Shown: positions 44,212 to 55,587 of the stretch, piece after piece
How the letters are laid out: every line of letters begins with the position of its first letter
Position numbering within the stretch: position 1 is the first letter of the stretch
NCBI RefSeq assembly: GCF_019312585.1
Contig: NZ_JAHWDP010000001.1
Span: 186,001-250,000 of the forward strand
Source: Halomarinibacterium sedimenti
GTDB taxonomy: Bacteria; Bacteroidota; Bacteroidia; Flavobacteriales; Flavobacteriaceae
Direction: 5' to 3'
Length of the DNA: 64,000 nucleotides
The notes under the pieces: generated by a model
Database searches by the model: none
Told to the model about the DNA's origin: nothing
What the model saw: the letters and a program-made list of their open reading frames with translations, nothing else
Position numbers and translations under genes: made by a program

Positions 44212-45554
44212 TTCTTTAAATATTGAGTTACTTTTTCTACTTCTGCACCTATGTCACCCGCTCCCACCATCAACTTCACCTTACAATGGGAGGATTTTAG
44301 CTTATCACTTAATGACTCTTTAATAATTAACGCCTTTTTTGGGTTCGAAATTTTATTTAAAAGCCATTCCGAATGAATCCCAACTATGGGTACTTCACGC
44401 GCTGGATATATTTCTAAAAGGAAGACTTCATCAAAATGTGATAGGCTTTTGGCGAATCCATCACCAAAATCCCGAGTGCGGCTAAACAAATGTGGTTGAA
44501 AAACAATCACTTTTTTATCGTTAGGATACATTTCTGAAACCGCTTGAAAAAGGGCATCAATCTCGGTGGGATGATGTGCATAATCATCTATTAATACCAA
44601 ATTTTCGGTTTTAATTTTATACGAAAATCTACGTTGTACTCCTCTAAAAGATAATAAAGCTTTGGGCAGGCCGGGAGTTGGGGTTCCCGCAGAAATGGCC
44701 ATACCCAAAGCTGTTACCGCATTATGCAGGTTATGATGACCAGGGATAATAAATTGCAAGTTTTTAATTGTTTCATTCGGTGTTTTTAGATCAAAAACAT
44801 ACGTTCCATTTTCAATTCGAACACGCTGTGCTTCAAAGTCGGCATCTTCTTCTATGGCCACGGTTTGACCATTTAATGGAAGTCCCTTTTTATGTAATAA
44901 ATGGTCTTTGTTTTTAATTAATTTTGAAAATTCTTTGAAGGAATCTTCAATGGTGGAAGCATCTCCGTAAATATCCAAATGATCTGCATCCATCGAGGTA
45001 ACACAAGCAATACTGGGTTGCAACTGAAGGAAGGAACGGTCAAATTCATCTGCTTCTACCACTGTGATTTCAGTTCCTTTGCTAATAAAATTAGAGTTGT
45101 AATTTTCGGCAATACCACCCAAAAATGCAGTCACAGGCATATTACATTCGGCCATTAAATGGCCTAAAATTGCTGAAGTTGTTGTCTTCCCATGAGTTCC
45201 TGCCACTGCTAAACACAAGGTATTTTTGGTTACTTCACCCAATAGTTTTGCTCGTTTAACAACCTCAAATCCTTCAATAGTAAAATGATTCAAAATAGCA
45301 CTATCCTTTGGAATGGCTGGTGTATACACAATAAGTGAATTTTCTATCGTTAAACCTTTTGGAATTTCAGAAACAGCATCTTTAAACGTGATTTTCATTC
45401 CTTCTTTAAGTAGCTCATCCGTTAAATGGGTAGCAGTTTTATCATATCCAAATACATTTTTGCCCAATAATTTTACATATCGCGCCAAAGCACTCATTCC
45501 AATACCGCCAATGCCAACAAAAAAAACGTTCGATATGTTTTCTAAAGGTTTCAA
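44208..45554 (-). CDS. murC: UDP-N-acetylmuramate--L-alanine ligase MurC
   Basis: A 448-aa Mur ligase. Start FVGIGGIGMSALA (UDP loop), central ATP site AVAGTHGKTTTSAILGH, and later PGHHNLHNAVTALG and DDYAHHPTEIDALF. HHP in the last motif is the MurC mark. It adds L-Ala to UDP-MurNAc, the first peptide-stem step, in the cytoplasm. It sits 2 bases after murG. Confidence 0.96.
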   Translation of the reverse strand: MKPLENISNVFFVGIGGIGMSALARYVKLLGKNVFGYDKTATHLTDELLKEGMKITFKDAVSEIPKGLTIENSLIVYTPAIPKDSAILNHFTIEGFEVVKRAKLLGEVTKNTLCLAVAGTHGKTTTSAILGHLMAECNMPVTAFLGGIAENYNSNFISKGTEITVVEADEFDRSFLQLQPSIACVTSMDADHLDIYGDASTIEDSFKEFSKLIKNKDHLLHKKGLPLNGQTVAIEEDADFEAQRVRIENGTYVFDLKTPNETIKNLQFIIPGHHNLHNAVTALGMAISAGTPTPGLPKALLSFRGVQRRFSYKIKTENLVLIDDYAHHPTEIDALFQAVSEMYPNDKKVIVFQPHLFSRTRDFGDGFAKSLSHFDEVFLLEIYPAREVPIVGIHSEWLLNKISNPKKALIIKESLSDKLKSSHCKVKLMVGAGDIGAEVEKVTQYLKK

Positions 45555-45556
45555 TT

Positions 45557-46648
45557 TTACTTTTTCAATAGTTTTTCAATTTCTTCAACAATAGCTTTTG
45601 TAGCATTAGGTTTTGCTAACTTTTTAATGTTCTCTGAAAGCTTCAATTGCAATTCTTTAGATTGAATGAGGTCTGAAAATTTAGTTTCAAAATCCGCATC
45701 CAAATCGGCTTCTTTAATAAGCATAGCAGCTTGTTGCTTTACAATGGAAAGTGCATTTTTGGTTTGATGGTCTTCTGCCACATTTGGTGATGGTATAAAA
45801 ATTACTGGCTTTCCTACCAGGCATAATTCTGAAACAGATAACGCTCCGGCTCGAGAAATAATGATATCTGAAGCTGCATACGCCAAATCCATAGTATTTA
45901 AAAATGCATGTACTTGAACATTCTTGGAAGCTCTGTTTTTATAGGTTTCGTAATAATATTTACCACATTGCCAGATAACCTGCAACCGGTTCTCTTCAAA
46001 AAAAGGAAGCTCTTTTTCAATAAGTTGGTTTATTCTCCTAGCACCCAAGCTTCCACCTAACACCAAGAGGGTTTTCTTAGTTTTATCAAGTTTAAAATAT
46101 GTTTGTCCTTCTTCTCTTTTTGAATGTATTTCTAATAAATCTTGTCTCACAGGATTGCCCGTTACTACGAGTTTTTCCTTCGGAAAAAATTGCTCCATTC
46201 CCTCATAGGCCACACAAATGGTTTTTACTTTTTTACTTAACCATTTATTGGTAATACCTGCGTGACTATTTTGCTCCTGAATCAATGAAGGAACTTTTCT
46301 TCGGGAAGCAACCCGAAGCAAGGGTGCACTTGCATATCCCCCAGTTCCAATGGCAACATTTGGTTTAAAGTCTTTGATGATTCTCTTTGCCCGAATAAGA
46401 CTCGAAGCTAACTTTAAAGGAAACATCAAGTTGCTCACTTTCAAGTTACGCTGCAATCCTGAAATCCAAAGCCCTTCAATTTTATATCCTGCTTGTGGTA
46501 CTTTCTCCATTTCCATACGGTCTTTAGCACCCACAAAAAGAAATTCGGCATTGGGATAGCGAACTTTTAATTCGTTAGCAATGGCTACAGCTGGGTAAAT
46601 ATGACCCCCAGTTCCTCCTCCTGATATGATAAATTTATAAGGCTTCAC
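45557..46648 (-). CDS. murG: UDP-GlcNAc:lipid I transferase MurG
   Basis: A 363-aa GT28 glycosyltransferase. [17 protein letters not shown] is the N-terminal glycine-rich loop, [11 protein letters not shown] follows, and [17 protein letters not shown] is the UDP-GlcNAc site. It converts lipid I to lipid II on the inner face of the membrane. It overlaps the end of ftsW by 14 bases. Confidence 0.96.
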   Translation of the reverse strand: MKPYKFIISGGGTGGHIYPAVAIANELKVRYPNAEFLFVGAKDRMEMEKVPQAGYKIEGLWISGLQRNLKVSNLMFPLKLASSLIRAKRIIKDFKPNVAIGTGGYASAPLLRVASRRKVPSLIQEQNSHAGITNKWLSKKVKTICVAYEGMEQFFPKEKLVVTGNPVRQDLLEIHSKREEGQTYFKLDKTKKTLLVLGGSLGARRINQLIEKELPFFEENRLQVIWQCGKYYYETYKNRASKNVQVHAFLNTMDLAYAASDIIISRAGALSVSELCLVGKPVIFIPSPNVAEDHQTKNALSIVKQQAAMLIKEADLDADFETKFSDLIQSKELQLKLSENIKKLAKPNATKAIVEEIEKLLKK

Positions 46649-47825
46649 TTAAAATATCTAATGGATTTTCTTCTTCTTGTACTCTTATTTGAACTTCTCT
46701 TTTTGCACTTACACTTAAAATCATTCCCAATGCTAAACAGGTCATCCAAATGGACGTTCCTCCACTACTAATCAGTGGCAAGGTTTGCCCGGTTACAGGA
46801 AATAATTCCACCGCAACGCCCATATTGATAAGTGCTTGAAAAATGATGGGCAAGCCCACTCCTGCAACCAATAATTTTCCGAATAGCGATGTGCTTTTAT
46901 AAATCACAATGATTAATCTGAAAAGCAACAACAAATACAAAAACAGTAATGTTAAGCCACCTGCAATGCCAAATTCTTCTACGATGACCGCATAAATAAA
47001 ATCTGATGAGGACTGTGGTAAAAAATTCTTCTGTACACTTTTACCAGGTCCTAATCCTACCACACCCCCTGAAGCAATGGCAATTTTGGCTTTTTCTATT
47101 TGATAATCTGCTTCAGTATCTTCTTTATCTGCAAAGTTTTCAACTCTACTAATCCAAGTATCCACACGGTTAGGGAAAACGCCCGGAAATGCTTTCGCTG
47201 TTAAAACAAACAATGTTAAAAATAACAGACCAGCCCCAAGGATAATTCCGAGGTATCTAAGAGGATAGCCTCCTATAAAAACTAAGACAACCACCATAGC
47301 AAATAAAATTGCCGTGGTAGAGAAATTTGCCGGAAGAATAAGGGCTAAAACAATAAACACTGGCAACCAAAGAGGCACTAAAGTTTCCTTAAAGCTAACT
47401 TCTTTGTCTTTAATTCTGGATAAATATCGTGCTACATAGGTCATTAACACAACTGCTGCCAAAGCCGAAGTTTGAAACGTAACCCCAACAAAAGGAATCC
47501 GAATCCATCTACTTGCATTAGCTCCTTCTATTGTATTTCCTTGCGCTAATGTGATTAACAATAGGATAATAACGATGGGTAATGCAATAATTGAAAGCCC
47601 TCTAAAATAATGATACGGGATTTTATGCACGCCATATAAAATGGCAAATCCTAAAAGCAAATGGGCAAAATGTTTTAATAAAAACTGAATCGTATTTCCA
47701 TTCCCATATAAATAAGCCAAATTACTACTGGCACTGTATACAGGTAAAAAAGAAAACAATGCTAAAAGGGCAACTACTGCCCATATAGCTTTATCTCCTT
47801 GTAAATATTGAAACACACTTTTCAT
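46635..47825 (-). CDS. ftsW: Septal peptidoglycan polymerase FtsW (SEDS)
   Basis: A 396-aa SEDS-family membrane protein with about ten spans. Conserved SEDS loops: [48 protein letters not shown] and [11 protein letters not shown]. It polymerises lipid II together with FtsI at the septum. RodA is the only close alternative, and the dcw position favours FtsW. Confidence 0.94.
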   Translation of the reverse strand: MKSVFQYLQGDKAIWAVVALLALFSFLPVYSASSNLAYLYGNGNTIQFLLKHFAHLLLGFAILYGVHKIPYHYFRGLSIIALPIVIILLLITLAQGNTIEGANASRWIRIPFVGVTFQTSALAAVVLMTYVARYLSRIKDKEVSFKETLVPLWLPVFIVLALILPANFSTTAILFAMVVVLVFIGGYPLRYLGIILGAGLLFLTLFVLTAKAFPGVFPNRVDTWISRVENFADKEDTEADYQIEKAKIAIASGGVVGLGPGKSVQKNFLPQSSSDFIYAVIVEEFGIAGGLTLLFLYLLLLFRLIIVIYKSTSLFGKLLVAGVGLPIIFQALINMGVAVELFPVTGQTLPLISSGGTSIWMTCLALGMILSVSAKREVQIRVQEEENPLDILSEAL

Positions 47826-47831
47826 TTTTAA

Positions 47832-49166
47832 TTATAAATTTCTTACTGCTTCTTTAAATTGCCTTCCTCGGTCTTCATAATTTTCGAATAAATCGAAACT
47901 CGCACATGCTGGAGATAGTAAAACCGTATCCCCTTTTTCTGAAAGTCTATAGGCTACTTGTACTGCGTCACGCATACTTTCAGTCTCTACCATGATGTCG
48001 ACCACATTTCCAAAGGCTTTTATTATTTTATCATTATCTACTCCCAAACAAATAATTGCTTTCACCTTTTCATTAACCAAGGGAAGTAATTCTTCATATT
48101 CATTGCCTTTATCTACTCCTCCCACAATCCAAACGGTAGGTGATTCCATGCTGTCTAAGGCATAAAACGTAGCATTTACATTGGTTGCTTTGGAGTCGTT
48201 GATGTACACCACATTGTTTATTTTAAGCACTTTCTCTAATCGATGCTCTACTCCCTGAAAACTCTCCAAGGATTGTCGAATTGTATCTTTACGTATTCGA
48301 AGTAGCGTAGCTACCGTAGAGGCTGCCATGGCATTTTTTAAATTATGATTTCCAGTTAATTGTAGATTTGTGATTGGCATGGTATGTGAGTTTATTTTTG
48401 TTTTTATAATGATATTTTTGTTTTCTATATATGCGCCCTCTTCAAGTTTTTTATCTATTGAAAAAGGCAATAATTGTGATTGAATTGGATATTCTGAAAG
48501 CCATTTTGTGATCACTTCATCATCTGCATCGTAAATAAAATAGTCTTCCTTTGTTTGATTCATGGCTATCCGAAATTTTGAAGCGATATACTTATTGAAA
48601 TCATAGTCGTATCGATCTAAATGATCCGGTGTAATATTGGTTAAGACTGATATATGTGGTCTAAATGTTTCAATACCGTCCAACTGAAAACTACTCAATT
48701 CCAATACATAATTCTCGTATGTATCTTCAGCAACAAGTTGGGCAAAACTTTTCCCGATGTTTCCTCCCAAAGCCACATTCAACTCATCTTTCAGCAATGC
48801 ATAAGTCAAACTAGCGGTAGTGGTTTTCCCATTACTCCCAGTTATTCCTATGATAGTGGCTTCAGTATATTCTGAAGCAAATTCGATTTCAGAAATTACC
48901 TTCAAGTTTGCCTCTTTCAGCTTTACTATCAAAGGTGCTTTTTCAGGAATTCCCGGACTTTTCATGACGACATCGGCCGATAGTATTTTAGCTTCGGTAT
49001 GACCTTCGTCTTCCCATTCAATCTCATGATGTAAAAGAACTTTTTTATATATTTCTTTTATTTTTCCGAAGTCTGAAACAAAGACTTCAAACCCTTTTTT
49101 CTTTCCTAAAATAGCCGTTCCCACACCACTTTCTCCTCCGCCCAATATGACCAGTCTTTTCGCCAT
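47832..49166 (-). CDS. murD: UDP-MurNAc-L-alanine--D-glutamate ligase MurD
   Basis: A 444-aa Mur ligase: GGGESGVGTAILGKKKG N-terminal loop, ATP site IGITGSNGKTTTASL, GNHNLKNAMAA and NDSKATNVNATFYAL, the last being MurD-specific. It adds D-Glu. It lies 2 bases after mraY. Confidence 0.96.
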   Translation of the reverse strand: MAKRLVILGGGESGVGTAILGKKKGFEVFVSDFGKIKEIYKKVLLHHEIEWEDEGHTEAKILSADVVMKSPGIPEKAPLIVKLKEANLKVISEIEFASEYTEATIIGITGSNGKTTTASLTYALLKDELNVALGGNIGKSFAQLVAEDTYENYVLELSSFQLDGIETFRPHISVLTNITPDHLDRYDYDFNKYIASKFRIAMNQTKEDYFIYDADDEVITKWLSEYPIQSQLLPFSIDKKLEEGAYIENKNIIIKTKINSHTMPITNLQLTGNHNLKNAMAASTVATLLRIRKDTIRQSLESFQGVEHRLEKVLKINNVVYINDSKATNVNATFYALDSMESPTVWIVGGVDKGNEYEELLPLVNEKVKAIICLGVDNDKIIKAFGNVVDIMVETESMRDAVQVAYRLSEKGDTVLLSPACASFDLFENYEDRGRQFKEAVRNL

Positions 49167-49168
49167 CT

Positions 49169-50401
49169 TTATCTAATTTTTAACGTCACAATGGTGATCA
49201 CAGCGAGCACAATACCAACAATCCAAAACCGCGTAACAATCTTACTTTCGTGATATCCCTTTACTTGATAATGGTGGTGTAAGGGTGACATTCTGAAAAT
49301 CCTACGCCCTTCTCCATATTTCTTCTTGGTGTATTTAAACCAACTCACTTGCATGACAACCGATAGGTTTTCCATTAAGAAAATTCCACAGAGAATAGGA
49401 ATAAGCCATTCTTTTCTAATGGCAATCGCTATTACTGCAATGATTCCACCAATGGTTAAGCTTCCAGTATCTCCCATAAAAACTTGAGCTGGATAGGCAT
49501 TGTACCATAAAAACCCAATAAGTGCCCCTACAAATGCCATAATAAAAATGGTTAACTCACCCGTATTGGGGATGTACATAATGTTGAGATAATCTGAAAA
49601 AATTACGTTCCCCGAAACCCATGCAAAAATGGCAAGGGTCACTCCTATGATTGCCGAAGTACCTGCAGCCAAACCGTCTATTCCATCGGTTAAGTTTGCT
49701 CCATTGGAAACGGCTGTAATAATGAAAATGACAATCGGGATAAAAACCAGCCAAGCGTAATCTTTGTATTCATCTCCTGCCCAAGTGACTAGTTTTTCAT
49801 AATTGATTTCGTTGTCTTTAACAAAGGGAAGCGTTGTTAAAAGAGTTTTCTCCTCTGCATAAAAATCTTTATCTGCCTTTTGAGTAATTTCGGTTTGATT
49901 TGGGTTTTTATCTATTTTCTCTCTTCGCACGGTAATATCGTCATGAAAATACATGGTCGCCCCAATGATAATCCCTAAGCCTACTTGTCCAAAAACTTTA
50001 AATTTTCCTGGAAGTCCTGCTTTATCTTTTTTGAATTTTTTAATGTAGTCGTCAATAAACCCAATAGTTCCCATCCAAATAGTGGTAACCAATAACATGA
50101 TGACATAAATATTCTCCAACTTTGCAAAAAGAAGTACTGGAATGATAGTGGCTAAAATGATAATGATACCTCCCATGGTTGGAGTTCCTGCCTTTTCATT
50201 TTGCCCCTCTAACCCCAAGTTTCTAATGGTTTCTCCTACTTGTTTTTTCTGAAGAAACGCTATGATTTTCTTACCATAGATGGTAGCGATAAACAGTGAA
50301 AGCATCACTGCTAAAGCCGCTCTAAATGTGATGAACTGAAAGAGTCCAGCACCTGGCAAGTCATAGGTTTTATCGATAAAATCAAACAAGTAATACAGCA
50401 T
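49169..50401 (-). CDS. mraY: Phospho-MurNAc-pentapeptide transferase MraY
   Basis: A 410-aa polytopic enzyme that makes lipid I on undecaprenyl phosphate. The catalytic [37 protein letters not shown] and [11 protein letters not shown] motifs are intact. It is longer than E. coli MraY (360 aa) because of an extra-membrane insert of about 60 residues near 155-215 ([20 protein letters not shown]), a known Bacteroidetes trait. Confidence 0.96.
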   Translation of the reverse strand: MLYYLFDFIDKTYDLPGAGLFQFITFRAALAVMLSLFIATIYGKKIIAFLQKKQVGETIRNLGLEGQNEKAGTPTMGGIIIILATIIPVLLFAKLENIYVIMLLVTTIWMGTIGFIDDYIKKFKKDKAGLPGKFKVFGQVGLGIIIGATMYFHDDITVRREKIDKNPNQTEITQKADKDFYAEEKTLLTTLPFVKDNEINYEKLVTWAGDEYKDYAWLVFIPIVIFIITAVSNGANLTDGIDGLAAGTSAIIGVTLAIFAWVSGNVIFSDYLNIMYIPNTGELTIFIMAFVGALIGFLWYNAYPAQVFMGDTGSLTIGGIIAVIAIAIRKEWLIPILCGIFLMENLSVVMQVSWFKYTKKKYGEGRRIFRMSPLHHHYQVKGYHESKIVTRFWIVGIVLAVITIVTLKIR

Positions 50402-50402
50402 C

Positions 50403-51866
50403 TTATTTATGTAAATCGGTTAGCATTTGGTTTACTATTTTAAAATCGTCAAAATCGAATCGTTCTCCTTTAATTTCTTGATAGGTTTCATGGCCTTTTC
50501 CAGCTATCAAAACAATATCTCCTTCATTGGCCATTTGACATGCCGTTTTAATGGCTTGCTTTCTATCTGTTATGGAAAGTGTTTTTTTATAATGCGCCGG
50601 GGAAACTCCTTTTTCAATGGCGTCAATGATGAGCTCGGGGTCTTCATTTCTTGGGTTATCGCTCGTAAAAATCACTTTTGTACTTAGTGTGGCAGCAATG
50701 TTTCCCATTTTAGGTCTTTTTTCAGCATCGCGATTTCCACCACATCCTACCACCGTAATTAATTCTTCATTTCCAGTTCTAATGGAATTAATGGTTTCCA
50801 ATACATTTTTCAAGGCATCGGGTGTGTGCGCATAATCTACTATGGCTGTTATATTTTTTGAAGAAACAGCATATTGAAATCTCCCATCCACACTTTCCAA
50901 GGTACTTATCAACTGAAGTGCTTCCATAGTTTCCAATCCTAATAAATCGGAAGCGCCATAGATGGCTAATAAATTGTAGGCATTAAAATTACCAATGAGT
51001 TTTACCCACAATTCATGAGTGTTTATTTTGAGTAACAAACCTGTAAACTGATTTTCTAAAATCTGGGCCTTATAGTCTGCCATACTCTTCAAAGCATAGG
51101 TATATTTCTTAGCCACTGTGTTTTGAAGCATTACTGGACCATTTTTATCATCCACATTTGTTAATGCGAAAGCCGATTTTGGTAAAGCATCAAAAAAGGA
51201 TTTTTTTACATCGCGGTATTCTTTAAAGTCTTTATGATAGTCTAAATGATCGTGCGAAAGATTGGTAAAAATACCTCCTTCAAAATGCAACGCCTTGGTG
51301 CGCTTTTGATGAATCCCGTGAGAACTCACCTCCATAAAACAATACTCTACCCCAGCATCGACCATTTCTCGTAAATACTTATTGATGGTAAGAGAGTCTG
51401 GTGTGGTATGCGTTGCAGGATAGGTTGTATCTCCCACTTTGATTTTTACTGTAGAAAGTAAGCCTGTTTCAAATCCTGCTTTTTTAAAAAGCTGATAAAG
51501 CAAGGTTGAAATGGTAGTTTTTCCGTTGGTTCCTGTAACTCCTACGAGCTTTAAATTTTCAGAAGGATTTTCATAAAAGTTCGCTGCCATAAAAGCAAGT
51601 GCTTGCTGAGAGTCCTTAACTTGAACATACGTGATGCCGTTAATGATCATTTCTGGTAAGATTTCACAAACAATAGCAATAGCTCCTTTTTCTGAAGCCA
51701 TTTTAATAAAGTCGTGCCCGTCTGAAAGTGTTCCTTTAATCGCTACAAATACATCGTTAAGTTCCACTTTACGAGAATCGAATTCAATATTCGTGATGGC
51801 CACAGAGGTATTCCCCACAACTTTTTCGAGGGTTACTTTATACAATATGTCTTTTAACAAAATCAC
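50403..51866 (-). CDS. murE: UDP-MurNAc-tripeptide ligase MurE
   Basis: A 487-aa Mur ligase with [19 protein letters not shown] site, HTTPDSL and [14 protein letters not shown]. The signature [11 protein letters not shown] near residue 400 contains DNPR, which specifies meso-diaminopimelate and not lysine. It adds mDAP to the stem peptide. It overlaps ftsI by 4 bases. Confidence 0.96.
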   Translation of the reverse strand: MILLKDILYKVTLEKVVGNTSVAITNIEFDSRKVELNDVFVAIKGTLSDGHDFIKMASEKGAIAIVCEILPEMIINGITYVQVKDSQQALAFMAANFYENPSENLKLVGVTGTNGKTTISTLLYQLFKKAGFETGLLSTVKIKVGDTTYPATHTTPDSLTINKYLREMVDAGVEYCFMEVSSHGIHQKRTKALHFEGGIFTNLSHDHLDYHKDFKEYRDVKKSFFDALPKSAFALTNVDDKNGPVMLQNTVAKKYTYALKSMADYKAQILENQFTGLLLKINTHELWVKLIGNFNAYNLLAIYGASDLLGLETMEALQLISTLESVDGRFQYAVSSKNITAIVDYAHTPDALKNVLETINSIRTGNEELITVVGCGGNRDAEKRPKMGNIAATLSTKVIFTSDNPRNEDPELIIDAIEKGVSPAHYKKTLSITDRKQAIKTACQMANEGDIVLIAGKGHETYQEIKGERFDFDDFKIVNQMLTDLHK

Positions 51867-53863
51867 GATAGATTCAATATTATTTTTTTGCCTTTTTGAA
51901 TTTTTTCACCCGACGGAATGGATTGTTCTTTAACCGTTCCATTGCCTTGAGTCACCACTTTTAACCCTAAATTTTCCAAAATGGATATCGCATCCATCCC
52001 CGTCATTCCAACCACATTTGGCACTTTTGAACCTCCTTTTTGTACTTTGGCATAATAGGTTTCAAAATCTTTTGAAACCAAAGGCGCTTTTGGGTTTTCT
52101 TCGTTTACTTCATCTATTAAAGGACTATCGGTAAATATTTTTTGTGCTATTCTTTTAAAAACAGGCCCTGTTACATCGGCTCCATAAAATCCCTTTTTGG
52201 TGCTAGGTTTATGAATAACGACTATGCAAGAATATTTTGGATTATCTGCTGGGAAATATCCAGAGAAAGAAGAAATATACTTTCGATCTTTATCCCAATT
52301 TGGAAGCCAGTATTCGGTTCTAGCGGTTCCTGTTTTCCCGGCCATAGAGAAATTTTCAGAATACAAGCTTTTCCCCGTTCCTCTCTTTACAATATTTTTG
52401 AGAATATCTCGAATTTCATCGAGCGTTTTATCTGAGCATATTTTAGGGTTAATAATTTCGGTATCAAAGACTTCCACTCCCTTATTCATCGTTCTTATTT
52501 CTTTGATAAATCGAGGCTTCACCATAACCCCATTATTTGCAATTGCATTGTAAAAAGTAAGGGTTTGAAGCGGTGTCATTTTTAAGTTATACCCATAAGC
52601 CATGGACGGCAATGCATTTTTACTCCATTTACTATGACCTGGCTCTGGAATCATAGGTTTCCCTTCTCCAGAAATAGGAATTCCAACCTTTTTGTTTAAA
52701 TACCATTTTTTAAAATGGTCAATAAGCTTATTAGGGTTTTTAGCATAATGGTCATCTATAATGGATGCCAAGCCAATATTGGAAGATACTTCCAGTGCCT
52801 TTGCGGCAGAAATTTTTCCGTATCCACCACGCTTAGAATCGGTGATATTTCTACCGTAAAATCGTTTACTACCTTGTTTGGTATCGACTACCGTTGAAGT
52901 ATCAATTGCCTTATCTTCCAAAGCTGCCATAAATGCCATCACTTTAAAAGTTGAACCTGGCTCATGGCTCTCACCCACAGCATAATTCAATTTTTCGTAA
53001 TACGTCCCAACATCCGTTTTACCCAGATTTGAAATCGCTTTTATTTCGCCTGTTGTAACCTCCATGACAATAACACTTCCATGCTCCGCTTCGTAAAATT
53101 CCATTTGCTTTAACAAGGCATGATGTGCGATGTCTTGAATATTCACGTTGATTGTTGTTACAATATCATAACCATCCTGAGGTTCAATCTCATTTTCATC
53201 CGAAACTGGCTTCCATTGTCCCTGTGCTATTTTTTGTTTAAGACGTCTCCCATTTTTCCCTCTTAAAAATTCATCGAAAGCCCCTTCAAAACCTACTTCA
53301 TACACTCCCTTTTCTTGATTTTTTTCATTTCCTACCAAGCGTTCACCAACTTTCCCCATAGGATGTTCTCGAACCGTGTTTTGCTCCACAATAATACCTC
53401 CGCGATAAGGTCCTTTATTAAACAATGGCATCCTTTTTACTCTTACGTAATCTGAATATCCCAATCCACGTGCAATTAGCAAGTATCTATTTTTATCGGC
53501 TCGAGCCTTTCTGAAAAGATTTTGATAATAGGCAGGAGATTTCCCAAAGAGCTTACTTAACTCTTTGGAAAGAGGAACAAGGTTTTTATCAAAGTCTTCT
53601 TTTGAAACCGTAACTGCATCGAAACGGATATCGTACTTTGGAACCGAAGTAGCTAATAAACTCCCATCATCTGCATACACATTTCCTCTATTGGCTTCAA
53701 TGGTAAAGTTTTTTGTAGTGTTGTGTTCTGCAAGCTCACGGTATTTATCCCCTTCAATAAATTGAATACTCACCAACTTAAATACAATGAGAAGTCCGAA
53801 GATGAACATACCTCCGGCGATAAAGTAGAATCGGTTTAATATGTTCTTGTCCTCTACTGGCAC
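51863..53863 (-). CDS. ftsI: Septal transpeptidase FtsI (PBP3 class) with PASTA domain
   Basis: A 666-aa class B penicillin-binding protein. One N-terminal span lies at about residues 13-33, followed by a dimerisation domain with RGNVYADDGSLLATS, then the transpeptidase with catalytic Ser304 (SHEPGSTFK, SxxK), SSN and AGKTGTA. A single PASTA domain ends the protein (VPNVVGMTGMDAISILENLG), an addition common in Bacteroidetes and absent in E. coli. It crosslinks septal peptidoglycan with FtsW. Confidence 0.95.
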   Translation of the reverse strand: MPVEDKNILNRFYFIAGGMFIFGLLIVFKLVSIQFIEGDKYRELAEHNTTKNFTIEANRGNVYADDGSLLATSVPKYDIRFDAVTVSKEDFDKNLVPLSKELSKLFGKSPAYYQNLFRKARADKNRYLLIARGLGYSDYVRVKRMPLFNKGPYRGGIIVEQNTVREHPMGKVGERLVGNEKNQEKGVYEVGFEGAFDEFLRGKNGRRLKQKIAQGQWKPVSDENEIEPQDGYDIVTTINVNIQDIAHHALLKQMEFYEAEHGSVIVMEVTTGEIKAISNLGKTDVGTYYEKLNYAVGESHEPGSTFKVMAFMAALEDKAIDTSTVVDTKQGSKRFYGRNITDSKRGGYGKISAAKALEVSSNIGLASIIDDHYAKNPNKLIDHFKKWYLNKKVGIPISGEGKPMIPEPGHSKWSKNALPSMAYGYNLKMTPLQTLTFYNAIANNGVMVKPRFIKEIRTMNKGVEVFDTEIINPKICSDKTLDEIRDILKNIVKRGTGKSLYSENFSMAGKTGTARTEYWLPNWDKDRKYISSFSGYFPADNPKYSCIVVIHKPSTKKGFYGADVTGPVFKRIAQKIFTDSPLIDEVNEENPKAPLVSKDFETYYAKVQKGGSKVPNVVGMTGMDAISILENLGLKVVTQGNGTVKEQSIPSGEKIQKGKKIILNLS

Positions 53864-53866
53864 GCG

Positions 53867-54184
53867 CTATTCACTTTTTTTAATGATGACTTTTTGCGGT
53901 GGGATTTCAGAAGGAAAAAGATCCCTACTTTCCATCGCTTTTATAATTTTACTTTCCATTTTAGTCTGCATTAATTGCATCCTAACATCTACATATTCAC
54001 TTTTTAACTCCTTTACTTGATTACTCAATCGGGCTATTTGGTGTACTTTTTTATCGGCTTGGTGCGAGCTAGCAATCATCATTAATGCCAATGCCGAAAG
54101 AAAAATGATAAACCTCCAATTTTTAAAAGCATCGTCGCTTACTAAAAATTTTCCTTTGATGATATTGTAGAAGTTCTTTTTCAT
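53867..54184 (-). CDS. ftsL: FtsL-like cell division protein
   Basis: A 105-aa protein with a cytoplasmic N-terminus, one span at about residues 25-41 and a coiled coil (VHQIARLSNQVKELKSEYVD). Size, topology and place between rsmH and ftsI fit FtsL, whose sequence is barely conserved. It shares one base with the rsmH stop (TAATG), suggesting coupled translation. Confidence 0.85.
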   Translation of the reverse strand: MKKNFYNIIKGKFLVSDDAFKNWRFIIFLSALALMMIASSHQADKKVHQIARLSNQVKELKSEYVDVRMQLMQTKMESKIIKAMESRDLFPSEIPPQKVIIKKSE

Positions 54185-55080
54185 TATACTTTTTCAGCAA
54201 TTCTTAATTTGGCACTTCGAGCTCTGCTATTTTTACGTATTTCTTCTTCAGATGGAATGATAAATTTCCCTACTAGCTTAAAGGGAACTTCTACCCTACC
54301 AAAAACATCTTTTTCTGGTTCTCCTTCAAAAAGCCCATTTCGCATAAATCGCTTTACAAGCCTATCCTCAAGAGAATGATAGGATATTAAACTAAGCCTA
54401 CCTCCCGTTTTTAGAACTTCGGGAGTTTGTAAAAGAAATTCTTTTAAAACTTCCAATTCTTGGTTTACTTCAATTCGAATAGCCTGAAACACTTGCGCTA
54501 AAATTTTATTCTCTTTATGCTTTGGTAAAAATCTCCCCAACACTACTTTTAGTTGTTCACTGGATTTAATCGCCTCTTTGGCTCTTCCTTCTACAATTAA
54601 TCGCGCCATTCCTGCCGCCGCTTTCAATTCACCATATTCCCGCAATACATTCCGAAGCATTTTTTCATCATAATCATTTACTACTTGATACGCTGAAAGC
54701 GGACTATCCTGATTCATCCGCATATCTAAATCTGCTTCAAACCTTGTAGAAAATCCACGCTCAGGAACATCAAACTGATGCGAGGAAACACCAAAGTCTC
54801 CTAAAATTCCATCAACCTTGGTATGTCCATAAAATCGTAAATACCGTTTTAAGAATCTAAAATTCTGATTGATGAGCGTAAAGCGTGGATCATCGATATC
54901 ATTTTTAAGAGCGTCTTTATCTTGATCGAAAGCAAGTAGTTTTCCGTCTTCTCCAAGTCTTTCCAAAATCTCTTTAGAATGCCCCCCGCCGCCAAAAGTT
55001 ACATCCACATAGACACCATTTGGCTGGATGTTGAGACCCTCTACAGTCTCTTTCAGTAAAACCGGATTATGATATTCCAT
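54184..55080 (-). CDS. rsmH: 16S rRNA (cytosine1402-N4)-methyltransferase RsmH
   Basis: A 298-aa methyltransferase (MraW). HNPVLLKETVEGL, DVTFGGGGHSKEIL (SAM site), GILGDFGVSSHQFD, ERGFSTRFEADLDMRM and ISYHSLEDRLVK are all diagnostic. It modifies C1402 in the ribosomal P site. I chose ATG 55080; Met codons up to five codons earlier would lengthen the overlap with mraZ. Confidence 0.95.
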   Translation of the reverse strand: MEYHNPVLLKETVEGLNIQPNGVYVDVTFGGGGHSKEILERLGEDGKLLAFDQDKDALKNDIDDPRFTLINQNFRFLKRYLRFYGHTKVDGILGDFGVSSHQFDVPERGFSTRFEADLDMRMNQDSPLSAYQVVNDYDEKMLRNVLREYGELKAAAGMARLIVEGRAKEAIKSSEQLKVVLGRFLPKHKENKILAQVFQAIRIEVNQELEVLKEFLLQTPEVLKTGGRLSLISYHSLEDRLVKRFMRNGLFEGEPEKDVFGRVEVPFKLVGKFIIPSEEEIRKNSRARSAKLRIAEKV

Positions 55081-55537
55081 TATCATCATTGGCACCTCCC
55101 ATGACTTCTTCGGCTAGATCCGCAAAGTCATTGGCAGCATCATCTATTGCTTTTTCATATTTATTTTTATCCCAAATCTCCACAATACTTATTGCCGAAG
55201 ACACCACAATTTCCTTATGGATACCCGCAAAATCCATTAAATCTCGCGGAATGTTTAGTCTTCCTGCTGTATCCATTTCTACGGTTCTAACCCCAGCAGT
55301 GAAACGACGAATAAAGTCATTGTTTTTTCTATTGAATCGATTTAACCCACTCACTTTCTGCATCAATTGTTGCCACTCTTCCATAGGGTACAACTCCAAA
55401 CATGGCTGAAACACAGCTCGTTTAATTACAAATCCTGAAGGAGCGACAGTAGCCAATTGCTTTTTTAAATCGGCTGGCACCATAACCCTTCCTTTGGAGT
55501 CGGCTTTGCAGTGGTATGTCCCAATTAGATTGAGCAT
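55067..55537 (-). CDS. mraZ: Transcriptional regulator MraZ
   Basis: A 156-aa protein with two AbrB-like swapped-hairpin domains; the paired DxxxR motifs are DSKGR (residues 13-17) and DTAGR (about 92-96). MraZ is the ring-shaped DNA-binding protein that heads dcw clusters and controls its own operon through direct repeats. Three such repeats lie just upstream (55588-55614). Confidence 0.95.
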   Translation of the reverse strand: MLNLIGTYHCKADSKGRVMVPADLKKQLATVAPSGFVIKRAVFQPCLELYPMEEWQQLMQKVSGLNRFNRKNNDFIRRFTAGVRTVEMDTAGRLNIPRDLMDFAGIHKEIVVSSAISIVEIWDKNKYEKAIDDAANDFADLAEEVMGGANDDNGIS

Positions 55538-55568
55538 GAGTGTAAACTTGAGATTGATTTAGTAAAAC

Positions 55569-55576
55569 CAAATATA
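55569..55576 (-). promoter_or_regulatory. -7 box TATATTTG of the dcw operon
   Basis: An exact TAnnTTTG match on the minus strand, 31 bases upstream of the mraZ ATG and directly downstream of the MraZ boxes. Confidence 0.6.
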
Positions 55577-55587
55577 AATGAATTTTA

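Noticed and set aside
43904-44323. Plus-strand open frame of 139 codons opposite ftsQ and murC
   Set aside because: It is an antisense shadow spanning two conserved dcw genes, with no protein-like features.
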